Source: Pseudomonas sp. (lineage in GTDB: Bacteria; Pseudomonadota; Gammaproteobacteria; Pseudomonadales; Pseudomonadaceae). Taken from it: a stretch of DNA of 38,857 nucleotides. Position numbers and translations under genes: made by a program. The stretch lies in assembly GCA_022448005.1 (NCBI GenBank), contig JAKUTK010000050.1:1-38857 (forward strand), in the 5' to 3' direction. Of the stretch, positions 28,277 to 34,777 are shown piece by piece. Under the pieces are notes generated by a model that saw only the letters and a program-made list of their open reading frames with translations, was not told the origin of the DNA and did no database searches. Each line of letters opens with the position of its first letter. Positions within the stretch are counted from its first letter, which is position 1.

Positions 28277-28327
28277 CCGAATCAGGGCCGAATCAGAACG
28301 GAATCTGTGCGGAATCCGGCCGGAATC
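28277..28327. repeat. Five tandem heptamers C(C/G)GAATC with an exact 11-bp period
   Basis: C(C/G)GAATC starts at 28277, 28288, 28299, 28310 and 28321, separated by four-base variable spacers (GATTC(C/G)G on the minus strand). The copies lie on one face of the helix, directly downstream of the Q-like gene and upstream of the tandem terminators and the late operon. They look like the binding array of a late-gene regulator, possibly the Q-like protein. Confidence 0.85.
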
Positions 28328-28339
28328 CCAGACCGCCAT

Positions 28340-28828
28340 TTACGCGACGTAACGCCCACCATGTACTCGCTGCATCCGTGCACGGCGTTCCAGCTCAGCC
28401 TTCACCAGCTCATGCAGCTTCTGCACCCGCTCGTGATAGGTCCGCTCCGAGCCAATCCGCACGCGCCGCATCTGCTGTGCCACGGTCGGGATCGGGTCCG
28501 GCAGATAGCGCACCATCGCCAGCTTCACCAGCTGCGTCTCCAGGCAGAACGGCGGCCGGCTGGTGTTGCCCGCCAACCGCCACGCCTTCGCCAGCTTGCG
28601 GTCCTGCGCCAGGCCCAGCTGCTTGATGCTGCCGATCGCCGCGTCCACTTCCTCGGCCGCCCGATCCTCAGCCCCAGCCAAGCCCATCGTGGCACGGCTG
28701 CCAGTAGGGATCATCCCGTACTGCATCGCCACCGCCAGCGGCGACGAACTTCCCGCACCCGGCTCACCCAGCCCGCCACGGCACCGCTCGGCCCAATGCA
28801 CCATCAACGCCTCGACTGCCTCAATCAT
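28340..28828 (-). CDS. Q-like late gene regulator (putative antiterminator)
   Basis: The protein has 162 residues from the ATG at 28828, preceded by GGAGAAGAG; an in-frame start upstream would read through the repeat region. The C-terminal part (LVKLAMVRYLPDPIPTVAQQMRRVRIGSERTYHERVQKLHELVKAELERR) has the helix-turn-helix-like pattern found in phage antitermination Q-type and DUF1133 proteins. Its position, last in the early minus-strand operon and just before terminators and the late operon, is that of lambda Q. Candidate operators (phased heptamers) lie immediately downstream. Confidence 0.6.
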   Translation of the reverse strand: MIEAVEALMVHWAERCRGGLGEPGAGSSSPLAVAMQYGMIPTGSRATMGLAGAEDRAAEEVDAAIGSIKQLGLAQDRKLAKAWRLAGNTSRPPFCLETQLVKLAMVRYLPDPIPTVAQQMRRVRIGSERTYHERVQKLHELVKAELERRARMQRVHGGRYVA

Positions 28829-29158
28829 GGCTCTTCTCCCCCGCCGCACCCAACCCAACACAAAAACCCCAACCCAACACAAACCCAACACAGCTAAAAC
28901 CCTTACATAACAAGGCTTTCAGAGCACCTGTGTTGAGTGTGTTGGGTTTGTTGGGTTTTTCAGACCTCGCATAGAGAATTTTTCCTTCACCGTCAGAAGG
29001 AACAAGCGAAACCGCAGCGCATGCGCGCGCGCGATGCCAAACCCAACACACCCCACACAGCACCCGCGAAGCCGCGCCGTTCATGGCCTGCGCCTGTGTT
29101 GGGTTCGCAAAACCAACCCAACACAACCCAACACAACCCAACACACTCTTGAGCGTAC
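28829..29158. other. Candidate phage replication origin with AACCCAACACA iterons
   Basis: This 330-base non-coding region between the Q-like gene and the helicase gene carries nine exact copies of an 11-mer. Seven are direct: AACCCAACACA at 28852, 28871, 28882, 29040, 29115, 29125 and 29135. Two are inverted (TGTGTTGGGTT at 28938 and 29095), and degenerate copies lie nearby. The last three follow each other with a 10-bp period. A 17-base alternating purine-pyrimidine tract (29017-29033) lies between two clusters. Iterons next to primase/helicase genes are typical of replication origins. Confidence 0.6.
28852..29145. repeat. Iteron-like 11-bp repeats AACCCAACACA (9 exact copies)
   Basis: Direct copies at 28852-28862, 28871-28881, 28882-28892, 29040-29050, 29115-29125, 29125-29135 and 29135-29145; inverted copies at 28938-28948 and 29095-29105. 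Imperfect copies occur at 28929-28937 (TGTGTTGAG) and 28947-28957. The repeats fall in two clusters flanking a GC-alternating stretch. Confidence 0.95.
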
Positions 29159-30820
29159 TCATGCTGCAGCCGCCTTCAGGTGATCCCACCCGTCCACGTC
29201 CCAGCCCGCCTTGCGTGCCTTCCCGCGCCACTCCGCCACGTGCTGGCCAAGCGCAGCTGCGGTCAGAGATGGGGGCAGGGAAGAGTCCGGATCGCTAGGG
29301 AAGAAGAACGCCCCAAAGCTGCGATTGTTGCCATTCGTCCAGGGGATCGAGCGCGTCTTCTCTACCTCAGCACTAATGAACAGGCTGAACTTCGTCTGAC
29401 TCATCGCGTGTTCCTTGTTGCGCTGGCACCACTCGAGGAACAACGCATACAGGTCCGTAGAAAGGCACGCGCCCCACAGGTCCAGCCCAAGCTCACCGGT
29501 CTGCCATTGATAGAGGAAGGTCTGCCACCCTGCCCGGCTCAACGCCACCAGGCGCTGCCGTGCATCGGTGTGCGGTGGCCGCGTGCGCTGGTCGAACTCG
29601 CCCAGGTCCAACGACAGCAGCCAGCCATACAGCGCCGCCACCCCGTTGCCTTTCAACTCCGCACCGATTGCTTTCTGCCGAGCCGGCGGCAACGTCTCCT
29701 GCGGCCACACCACCAGCATGCGCCGGTCGCTGTCACTGATCGGCCACGGCAGGATTTCGTTCGAGAGGAATACCGCGTTCATGTGGTTGGCTTCTTCCCA
29801 ACCGTTGATGAACTTCGATTCCATCCGCACCGTCTTGCCGGTGATCAGATGCTTGATCTTGCCCACCTGGTTGTATCGCTGGTCGCGGCTTACGACCTCT
29901 TCGAAAACTGCCCACAGCTTGCGGCTCTGCCACGCGTTAAAGGATGACTCCAACTGCGTCTGCCCTACCGTCGCCGCATAGGGCCCGAACAGCTGCCCGA
30001 ACGCATCAGCAAACAGCAACGACTTGCCGGAGCCCTCGGTGATCGAATGGGCCAGCACTGCCGTATCCATCTTCGCGCCCGGATGCTGCAGCGGATAGGC
30101 CAACCACTTCTTCAGCCAGTCGAAGGCCCCCTCATCGTGGTTGCACAAGAATGAAATCAACCAACGCAGGTTTGCGCACGCCTCATCGTCCCGCACCGGT
30201 TCCAGCGGCAAACCTTCGAACGTGTTGATGTACACCGCAGGGTCCAACCGCATCGCCGGGTCGAACACTATGTGATCCACATCCACCGTCCGCCGCTCGG
30301 CTGAGTTCAGCCACAGCGCATAGGCGTCACCTAGCGCCATCTTTACCGCGCCTTCAGGAATGCGCCGCTTCTTCTCGCGGTCCCACACATCCTTGGTGCC
30401 GTCGATATACACATAGCGTTCAGTCGGCGGCATACCCAGCGCACCGGCCTTCTTGCCCGCCATCCGCCGCGCCTGCTCTATCTCCCGCACCGCGTCGGCG
30501 CCGATCAACTTCTTCGCCGTGTCATCCAGCCAGGCTTTAGCCAGCGGCTTGCTCACCAGCGCCTCGAAGGCCGTCTTCTTCATCACGGTCTTCTTGTCCT
30601 GGTCCCACACCTGCGTGGTGCCTTCCACCAGAGCAAAGCGCCGCAACACCTGTTCACTGGTCAGCCCTGCCCCCTGCCCCCCGTTGTCGGAGGAGCCGCC
30701 CGGCGCCGCGGCTTCGGCCTCGGATGGGGCCGGGGAAGGCTCACCAGCAGCCAGCGCCGCTTGCAGCTGCTGGTGAACCGCCTCAAGCCCCCAGCTCACA
30801 TGCAGATCATTCCAATCCAT
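29159..30820 (-). CDS. SF3/D5-like replicative helicase
   Basis: This 553-residue protein has an SF3 helicase core: Walker A TEGSGKS (residues 261-267), Walker B LWAVFEEV (302-309), sensor AVFLSNE (349-355) and arginine finger region SDSDRRM (362-368). The N-terminal third carries two copies of a ~38-residue element, R(F/Y)xxxx(G)TxxVWD(Q/R)(D/E)KK, at 61-98 and 135-172. It would unwind the phage origin for replication. It follows the primase with a shared base and lies next to the iteron-rich region. Confidence 0.9.
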   Translation of the reverse strand: MDWNDLHVSWGLEAVHQQLQAALAAGEPSPAPSEAEAAAPGGSSDNGGQGAGLTSEQVLRRFALVEGTTQVWDQDKKTVMKKTAFEALVSKPLAKAWLDDTAKKLIGADAVREIEQARRMAGKKAGALGMPPTERYVYIDGTKDVWDREKKRRIPEGAVKMALGDAYALWLNSAERRTVDVDHIVFDPAMRLDPAVYINTFEGLPLEPVRDDEACANLRWLISFLCNHDEGAFDWLKKWLAYPLQHPGAKMDTAVLAHSITEGSGKSLLFADAFGQLFGPYAATVGQTQLESSFNAWQSRKLWAVFEEVVSRDQRYNQVGKIKHLITGKTVRMESKFINGWEEANHMNAVFLSNEILPWPISDSDRRMLVVWPQETLPPARQKAIGAELKGNGVAALYGWLLSLDLGEFDQRTRPPHTDARQRLVALSRAGWQTFLYQWQTGELGLDLWGACLSTDLYALFLEWCQRNKEHAMSQTKFSLFISAEVEKTRSIPWTNGNNRSFGAFFFPSDPDSSLPPSLTAAALGQHVAEWRGKARKAGWDVDGWDHLKAAAA

Positions 30821-31857
30821 CAGGCAGCCTCCCCTGGCATCACCGGGAACACCGCAAAACCACCCACCTCAGCGGCGGCGGCCTCCGCCTTCATCCGGCC
30901 CGGATTGTTCTTCACCGCTGGGTCATCGTCGCCAAAGACCACCAGCTTCGCGTCCGGGCAGGCCGCCCGCAGCGCTCGCGCCACTGTAACGAGGTTGCCC
31001 GAGTCGACCGCCATCGCTACCGGCCAGTCCAGCGCCATGTGCACGCTCGCCGCCGTCGCATAGCCTTCGGCCTCAGCCACGAACTCAGCACCGGTCAACT
31101 CGCCCAGCACATGGAAGCAACCACCCTTGCGCCCGTACTTCGGGAACAACTTCGTGCCCTGCTCATTGATTGCCTGCAGGCTCCACAACTTGCCCGCCGC
31201 ATCGCGCAGCGGCACGGCCAGGGTGCCGGCCTTGAACATCATGAAGCTGATCGAATCCGGACGCGGCTTCGGCAGGTTCTCGAAGAAAGCCCTCGTCTCA
31301 CTGCCCACCCACACATCACACCGCTGGCGAGCGTCATCGATGGCGAGCACAACCGTGTAATGAAAGAAGCCCACACCAAAAGCCCCTACCTGCTTGCGCT
31401 CAAGGTAGGGGCTCGTGCCGGCGGGCTTGCAGTGCTTCGTCCATATCTGTTCGCAGGCCTGGGCAACCGCCTCGCGCATTACGCCTAGCCGCGCCTCATC
31501 GGCCTCAATCTCAGCCTGCCGCACCGCGCGACGCTGTTCAGCCTCGGCACTCAGCCTGCGCTTCTCTTCGGCGGTGATCGGTTCACGCCGTGGCGACCAG
31601 CCGTTGTCCTTCGCCAGCTTGATGACCGTGCCCATGCCAGTCCCGCGCTTGCGGCACGACTTCCACACGCTCTTCGCATCCGCCGAGTTGTAACCGTCAC
31701 CGGTCTGGCTCCACGCGTTCCAGATATCGAACCCGGCTTCACCGAACTCCGCCTTCACCCCCATCGCCACCGCCAACCAGGTGTCGCGGTTATCGGCATC
31801 GATAAAGGTCAGCAGTTCGGCCAGATCGGACAGGGTCAGAGGGACTTGCTCAGCCAT
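30820..31857 (-). CDS. Phage primase with PriCT-like and Toprim domains
   Basis: The protein has about 345 residues; the ATG at 31857 is chosen because GGAGGG lies at good distance, while the ATG at 31863 is only one base from it. The N-terminal domain (LSDLAELLTFIDADNRDTWLAVAMGVKAEFGEAGFDIWNAWSQTGDGYNSADAKSVWKS) is PriCT-like. The C-terminal domain is Toprim-like, with the glutamate in VAEAEGYATAASVHMAL and the DxD-type VVFGDDDPAVKNNPGR. It would lay RNA primers for phage replication together with the helicase gene that overlaps it. Confidence 0.88.
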   Translation of the reverse strand: MAEQVPLTLSDLAELLTFIDADNRDTWLAVAMGVKAEFGEAGFDIWNAWSQTGDGYNSADAKSVWKSCRKRGTGMGTVIKLAKDNGWSPRREPITAEEKRRLSAEAEQRRAVRQAEIEADEARLGVMREAVAQACEQIWTKHCKPAGTSPYLERKQVGAFGVGFFHYTVVLAIDDARQRCDVWVGSETRAFFENLPKPRPDSISFMMFKAGTLAVPLRDAAGKLWSLQAINEQGTKLFPKYGRKGGCFHVLGELTGAEFVAEAEGYATAASVHMALDWPVAMAVDSGNLVTVARALRAACPDAKLVVFGDDDPAVKNNPGRMKAEAAAAEVGGFAVFPVMPGEAA

Positions 31858-31887
31858 TGGCATGCCCTCCAGCCTTCAGTCGGCCGT

Positions 31888-32118
31888 CTACGCTACGGAC
31901 TTCGCCACCGCCAATGCAGCATCCAGTGTCATCACTTCCGCGCGTGGCTGCGGCGCAGCTGGCATTTCGCACGTAAGCGCCAAGTCGCCGGGCAGTAGCT
32001 TCGACAGTCCGTTCCACTCGTCCACGATGCGCGAGCAGCCGAACGCCTCCTTCAAAGCCTGTGCATGGGTGGTCTTGCCCGCACCCTGCGGCGCAACGAT
32101 GATGATCGGCTTGTTCAT
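31888..32118 (-). CDS. Small P-loop nucleotide-binding protein
   Basis: The protein has 76 residues from the ATG at 32118, which follows GAGG. The N-terminus MNKPIIIVAPQGAGKTTHAQALKEAFGCSRIVDEWNG contains a Walker A (APQGAGKTT) but the protein is too short for a full kinase. The remaining sequence is acidic. Short P-loop proteins of this kind occur in replication clusters of pseudomonad phages. Function unknown; a nucleotide-dependent accessory to replication is a guess. Confidence 0.75.
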   Translation of the reverse strand: MNKPIIIVAPQGAGKTTHAQALKEAFGCSRIVDEWNGLSKLLPGDLALTCEMPAAPQPRAEVMTLDAALAVAKSVA

Positions 32119-32143
32119 AAGGAACCTCACTGGAGTAAAAAGC

Positions 32144-32467
32144 ATGTTGAAGGACGAACTGCGCCACACCCACTTCCCCTATTGCCTCGACCGCCAGGAA
32201 GACGGCAGCTACGTGATGCTTAACCGCAACTACAAACCAATAGGGTTCATGACAGGCGAATGGGTGAACTACGAAGAGCACCCGGTCAGCGTGAAGCTGC
32301 AAGGCATCACGCAAAAGCTCGCCGCCGAGCTGGACGCTCGTGGCCGCGAAAATATGGAGCGCATCCATCTGTACAACGACGGCTGCGTGCCCACTGATAA
32401 CGCCGAGAGCATGCAGGCTTACCTGTCGCGCCTCAGCAAGCTGATGGCCCTGAGGATTGCGGGCTAG
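32144..32467 (+). CDS. Unknown protein encoded opposite the early operon
   Basis: The protein has 107 residues from the ATG at 32144, preceded by CTGGAG. It is the only plus-strand gene within the minus-strand early operon and starts just 25 bases from the divergent P-loop gene, so the two ribosome-binding regions lie almost back to back. The sequence (HFPYCLDRQEDGSYVMLNRNYKPIGFMTGEWVNYEEHPVSVKLQGITQKLAAELDARG) resembles small phage proteins of unknown function. The good codon pattern and acid/base balance make it a real gene. No domain is recognised. Confidence 0.75.
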   Translation: MLKDELRHTHFPYCLDRQEDGSYVMLNRNYKPIGFMTGEWVNYEEHPVSVKLQGITQKLAAELDARGRENMERIHLYNDGCVPTDNAESMQAYLSRLSKLMALRIAG

Positions 32468-32486
32468 AACAGCAGAGGGGTGCGCA

Positions 32487-32708
32487 TTAACCACGACGCA
32501 CCCCCTTGCCACGCTGATCCGCTGCCTGCTGGCAGTCGATGCACAACCGGCACCCCTTCACCGCGTCCTGCCGCGCTTTGGGAATTGCGTCGCCGCACTC
32601 TGCGCATTCGGTCAGGCTCACGCCCTGGTACTGCACGCGGTTATCGATGCTGCGCTGCAACTGCTCGGCCATGGCCCGCTCGGCCAGCTCAATGATGTGT
32701 TCATCCAT
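32487..32708 (-). CDS. TraR/DksA-type C4 zinc finger protein
   Basis: The protein has 73 residues from the ATG at 32708. CAECGDAIPKARQDAVKGCRLCIDCQ gives the four zinc cysteines of the DksA/TraR family, preceded by an N-terminal helix (MDEHIIELAERAMAEQLQRSIDN). TraR-like proteins bind the RNA polymerase secondary channel and mimic DksA-ppGpp, changing host promoter activity. It overlaps the CII-like gene by a few bases in the early operon. Confidence 0.92.
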   Translation of the reverse strand: MDEHIIELAERAMAEQLQRSIDNRVQYQGVSLTECAECGDAIPKARQDAVKGCRLCIDCQQAADQRGKGVRRG

Positions 32709-33240
32709 GAGCCACCTCCTCCAACGCTTGCTCCATTGCCTGCTCAGCACCGGCGACGATGCCGAGGATCTCGCCGATCATCTTGTTCGCGTGGTAACGC
32801 AGGGTTTCCACCTCATGGTGCTCCCACACGTTGTCCGCCGCGCCCGCGTGCAGGCTGCCAACAAACTCACCCTCGGCTTTCAGCAGCTCGCCCAACGCCT
32901 TCAGCGCGGAGCGCGTTGCTTCGACCGGCCTGGGCACGAACACCACCGCACCGGCCGGGCGCACCAAAGCCGCCAGCAGGCGCGGGTCACGCGTCGCAGC
33001 CACTATCTCTTCGATCAGCTCAGGGTGAATGGGGCGGTGATTCGTGGGGTTCAGGCGCTTGCTCAGCTCGTCCGGGTCAATCCCGATCGTCAGTGCAATG
33101 CAGTTCTGCCCGCCGACCGCATCGCGGGTGGCGCGGTACAGCGCCTGGCGCGTGTTCAACACCGGCCCGGCGGCCGGCAAAAGGTCTTTCCGACTCATGG
33201 TTTTAAAGCCCCGGTAACGCTGTAGCCATTCGTCGGGCAT
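32701..33240 (-). CDS. CII-like phage regulatory protein (P2 cII/CP76 family)
   Basis: The protein has 179 residues from the ATG at 33240, or 165 from the ATG at 33198. Residues 30-100 (RQALYRATRDAVGGQNCIALTIGIDPDELSKRLNPTNHRPIHPELIEEIVAATRDPRLLAAL) match the phage regulatory CII/CP76 family, including the winged-helix DNA-binding part. It is the second gene after cro and would control the lysis-lysogeny decision or early promoters. An 11-bp inverted repeat surrounds the first ATG and might act as an operator or as an RNA hairpin controlling translation. Confidence 0.8.
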   Translation of the reverse strand: MPDEWLQRYRGFKTMSRKDLLPAAGPVLNTRQALYRATRDAVGGQNCIALTIGIDPDELSKRLNPTNHRPIHPELIEEIVAATRDPRLLAALVRPAGAVVFVPRPVEATRSALKALGELLKAEGEFVGSLHAGAADNVWEHHEVETLRYHANKMIGEILGIVAGAEQAMEQALEEVAHG

Positions 33241-33262
33241 TTGCCTACTCTATGGCTACAGC
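33219..33262. promoter_or_regulatory. 11-bp inverted repeat around the CII-like gene start
   Basis: GCTGTAGCCAT (33219-33229) and ATGGCTACAGC (33252-33262) are perfect inverted copies separated by 22 bases. In the CII-like mRNA the arms would form a stem with the first start codon (33240) in its loop, giving translational control. As DNA the two sites are about three helical turns apart, consistent with an operator. Confidence 0.55.
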
Positions 33263-33530
33263 AGTCGTCGCCCTTCGCAATACATGCTGTGTCTCGTCGG
33301 GCTGACTGTTGAGGTGATCGGCTGGTAACCGCTCACCGGACCGTCGAAGCTGGGGTTCTATTGGTAAGTGGGTCCCCAGTTCTCGACCTCTATTGCACCT
33401 GCCGCCGTGGCGTCAGGTTGTGTCTCTGGCCTTTCTGGCCCTGCCGGTACCGGTCTGGTGGTAAGCCTCCCGGTACCGGCAACCGCCGCCCCGCTCTGCG
33501 CGGTGGTAAGTGTGCGACGGGTGTAATTGG
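33241..33530. other. Structured leader between cro and the CII-like gene
   Basis: This 290-base stretch has no convincing gene. It includes a perfect 12-bp inverted repeat, TGCCGGTACCGG (33442-33453) and CCGGTACCGGCA (33470-33481), whose arms are themselves palindromic. GGTAAG recurs three times on the plus strand. It could hold a terminator, an antitermination (nut-like) signal or a small RNA in the early transcript. Confidence 0.4.
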
Positions 33531-33806
33531 TTAGGTTCGGCGTTCAGCTTCGCGTCGATCGCTTTCACGGCGTTCGCCCTGACGTCGATCGCCATCGCGG
33601 CGCTCGGGACAAGGGATTGAGTCAGCTCTGCCTTCGGCCCGCTGCTGCGCGTATAGCGCCTCGATGGCTTTGCCTGTGGTGTAGCGGATATCAGAGCCAT
33701 TGAGCGCGCGATGGATAGTTGGCTGGGTGGTTCCAACCGCATCGGCGATAGAGCCTTGCGAGTAACCACGCTCCATCAACTCTTCAATCATCGTTTTGAT
33801 TTTCAT
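33531..33806 (-). CDS. Cro-like repressor with arginine-rich tail
   Basis: The protein has 91 residues. The N-terminal ~50 form a helix-turn-helix (YSQGSIADAVGTTQPTIHRALNGSDI). Its recognition helix QPTIHR is identical to that of the CI protein next door, implying the same operators. The C-terminus from residue 66 is an unusual charged tail with five RR pairs at five-residue intervals (RRDGDRRQGERRESDRREAERR is its core pattern). Transcription starts from a promoter overlapping the operators. It should switch off cI and early transcription. Confidence 0.85.
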   Translation of the reverse strand: MKIKTMIEELMERGYSQGSIADAVGTTQPTIHRALNGSDIRYTTGKAIEALYAQQRAEGRADSIPCPERRDGDRRQGERRESDRREAERRT

Positions 33807-33816
33807 GACCTACACC

Positions 33817-33832
33817 TATGCGTATTCGCATT
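33817..33832. promoter_or_regulatory. Operator O1 (right operator region)
   Basis: TATGCG, TATT, CGCATT is a 6-4-6 palindrome with perfect inner arms ATGCG and CGCAT. It lies between cro and cI, exactly 25 bases from the next site, downstream of the cro start site. Confidence 0.7.
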
Positions 33833-33859
33833 GGAATTGATAATACGCGGACGTATTAA
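33831..33859 (+). promoter_or_regulatory. Possible promoter for cI (PRM-like)
   Basis: On the plus strand TTGGAA (33831-33836), a 17-base spacer and TATTAA (33854-33859) form a moderate sigma-70 promoter that overlaps O1 and O2. Transcription from it would begin after the ATG at 33860, favouring the ATG at 33905 as the true cI start. Confidence 0.45.
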
Positions 33860-33868
33860 ATGAATCAA
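33840..33868 (-). promoter_or_regulatory. Promoter for cro (PR-like)
   Basis: On the minus strand -35 TTGATT (33868-33863), a 17-base spacer and -10 TATTAT (33845-33840) form a strong sigma-70 promoter about 30 bases before the cro ATG. The O2 operator starts 11 bases after the beginning of the -35 element. Confidence 0.75.
33842..33857. promoter_or_regulatory. Operator O2 (right operator region)
   Basis: AATACG, CGGA, CGTATT is a perfect palindrome (7-bp arms counting the outer T/A). It covers the -10 and spacer of the cro promoter and part of the putative cI promoter. Confidence 0.75.
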
Positions 33869-33878
33869 TACACTTGCC

Positions 33879-33894
33879 TATACGTTTACGAATC
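33879..33894. promoter_or_regulatory. Possible degenerate third operator
   Basis: TATACG, TTTA, CGAATC has a perfect left half-site but two mismatches in the right half. It lies 37 bases from O2, between the operator pair and the preferred cI start at 33905. Confidence 0.35.
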
Positions 33895-33904
33895 GGATGC
33901 GGAC

Positions 33905-34570
33905 ATGCACATAGGCAAGCGCCTCGCGGCCAAGCTGGAGGAGCTCGGTTGGTCAGAGAACGAGCTCAAACGCCGAACAGGCGTCTCGCAACCCACCATT
34001 CATAGAATCATCACAGGCGAATCTCAGGACCCACGGCAGGGCAATGTTGAGAAGCTGGCTAAGGCGCTAGGGGTCTCGGCTCACTGGCTGCGCCACGGAG
34101 GGCCTATAGACGTCAGCGCAAAGGAAGCGTTAGGTACCTGCGAACCTAACGTAGAGCCAGGCCCAGAAATTGTTAGCCCATACCGGGCGGTAAAGATCGT
34201 TGGCACTGCCCAGATGGGCGCAGAAGGCTACTGGCACGCCTTGGATGAAGGCGACGGCGTAGTCGATATCCCCTCGCGCGATCCAGGCGCCTACGCGCTG
34301 CGATTAAAAGGCGACTCAATGGCCCCAGCCATTCGCAGCGGCTGGATCGCAGTCTGTGAACCAAACGGTCGACTGGTTCCAGGCGAGTACGTCATGATCA
34401 GACTGCGCGACGGCGAAAGCATGCTGAAGCTCCTCGGCTACGCCAACGATGTGGAGGTTGGGGTGCTGTCAGTCAACCCCATCTACGACATGCGCACCAT
34501 CGCCTTCGACGACATCGAGCAGATACATTTCGTCGGGGCGATCGTCCCGCCAAGCAAGGTCAGGGTTTAG
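33905..34570 (+). CDS. CI-like phage repressor (HTH plus LexA-type S24 peptidase)
   Basis: The protein has 221 residues from the ATG at 33905; the in-frame ATG at 33860 is possible, but the promoter and operators overlap that extension. The N-terminal HTH contains VSQPTIHRIITG. The C-terminal S24 domain has the catalytic Ser138 (GDSMAP) and Lys175 (SMLKLLGY), 37 residues apart as in LexA. The cleavage region would be near GTAQMGAEGYW (residues 100-110), without the usual Ala-Gly or Cys-Gly; Met-Gly is the nearest candidate. It maintains lysogeny and is probably cleaved after RecA activation. Confidence 0.93.
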   Translation: MHIGKRLAAKLEELGWSENELKRRTGVSQPTIHRIITGESQDPRQGNVEKLAKALGVSAHWLRHGGPIDVSAKEALGTCEPNVEPGPEIVSPYRAVKIVGTAQMGAEGYWHALDEGDGVVDIPSRDPGAYALRLKGDSMAPAIRSGWIAVCEPNGRLVPGEYVMIRLRDGESMLKLLGYANDVEVGVLSVNPIYDMRTIAFDDIEQIHFVGAIVPPSKVRV

Positions 34571-34777
34571 CCGTATATTGAAGCACCTGCTTCTCCAAAC
34601 GCAGATTTTGTAATCATTGCAGTCGCAATGCCTGACCGGCGTCGGTGGTGACTTTATGAACCATGTAAACTGCCAAACGCGCCGGATATTTTGCAATCAA
34701 TTGCAAAATCATTGACTCGTTAATTGTTACGCCATCCAGCGCAGTGAAGCGCACCACCTCAGCAAGGAAGCGAAACC
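34571..34777. other. Intergenic region with two palindromes upstream of the rsmN-like gene
   Basis: CATTGC, AGTC, GCAATG (34615-34630) is a perfect 6-4-6 palindrome. ATTTTGCAA, TCAA, TTGCAAAAT (34688-34709) is a perfect 9-bp inverted repeat with a 4-base spacer. A TTGACT (34712-34717) follows. The palindromes differ from the CI operators and might serve another regulator of the rsmN-like gene. Confidence 0.45.

Noticed and set aside
28852..29145. CRISPR-like array
   Set aside because: The repeats are only 11 bases long, occur in both orientations, and have irregular spacing or direct tandem contact, so there are no spacers. An iteron array fits better.
28821..29231. Minus-strand 136-codon frame across the CCCAACACA region
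   Set aside because: It runs through the iteron repeats and overlaps the helicase end and the Q-like gene start. The translation is low-complexity and the frame has no ribosome-binding site or known domain.
31850..32512. 220-codon minus-strand frame opposite the 107-residue plus-strand gene
   Set aside because: It overlaps the P-loop gene and the plus-strand gene in non-coding frames, its start has no Shine-Dalgarno and the composition is atypical.
33413..33769. Minus-strand frame overlapping cro
   Set aside because: It lies in another frame inside cro and the structured leader. The cro frame has the HTH and a proper start, so this is a shadow.
33860..33904. Longer cI with start at 33860
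   Set aside because: The putative cI promoter and a degenerate operator overlap these codons, and the HTH begins right after the ATG at 33905. The extension is not similar to repressor N-termini.
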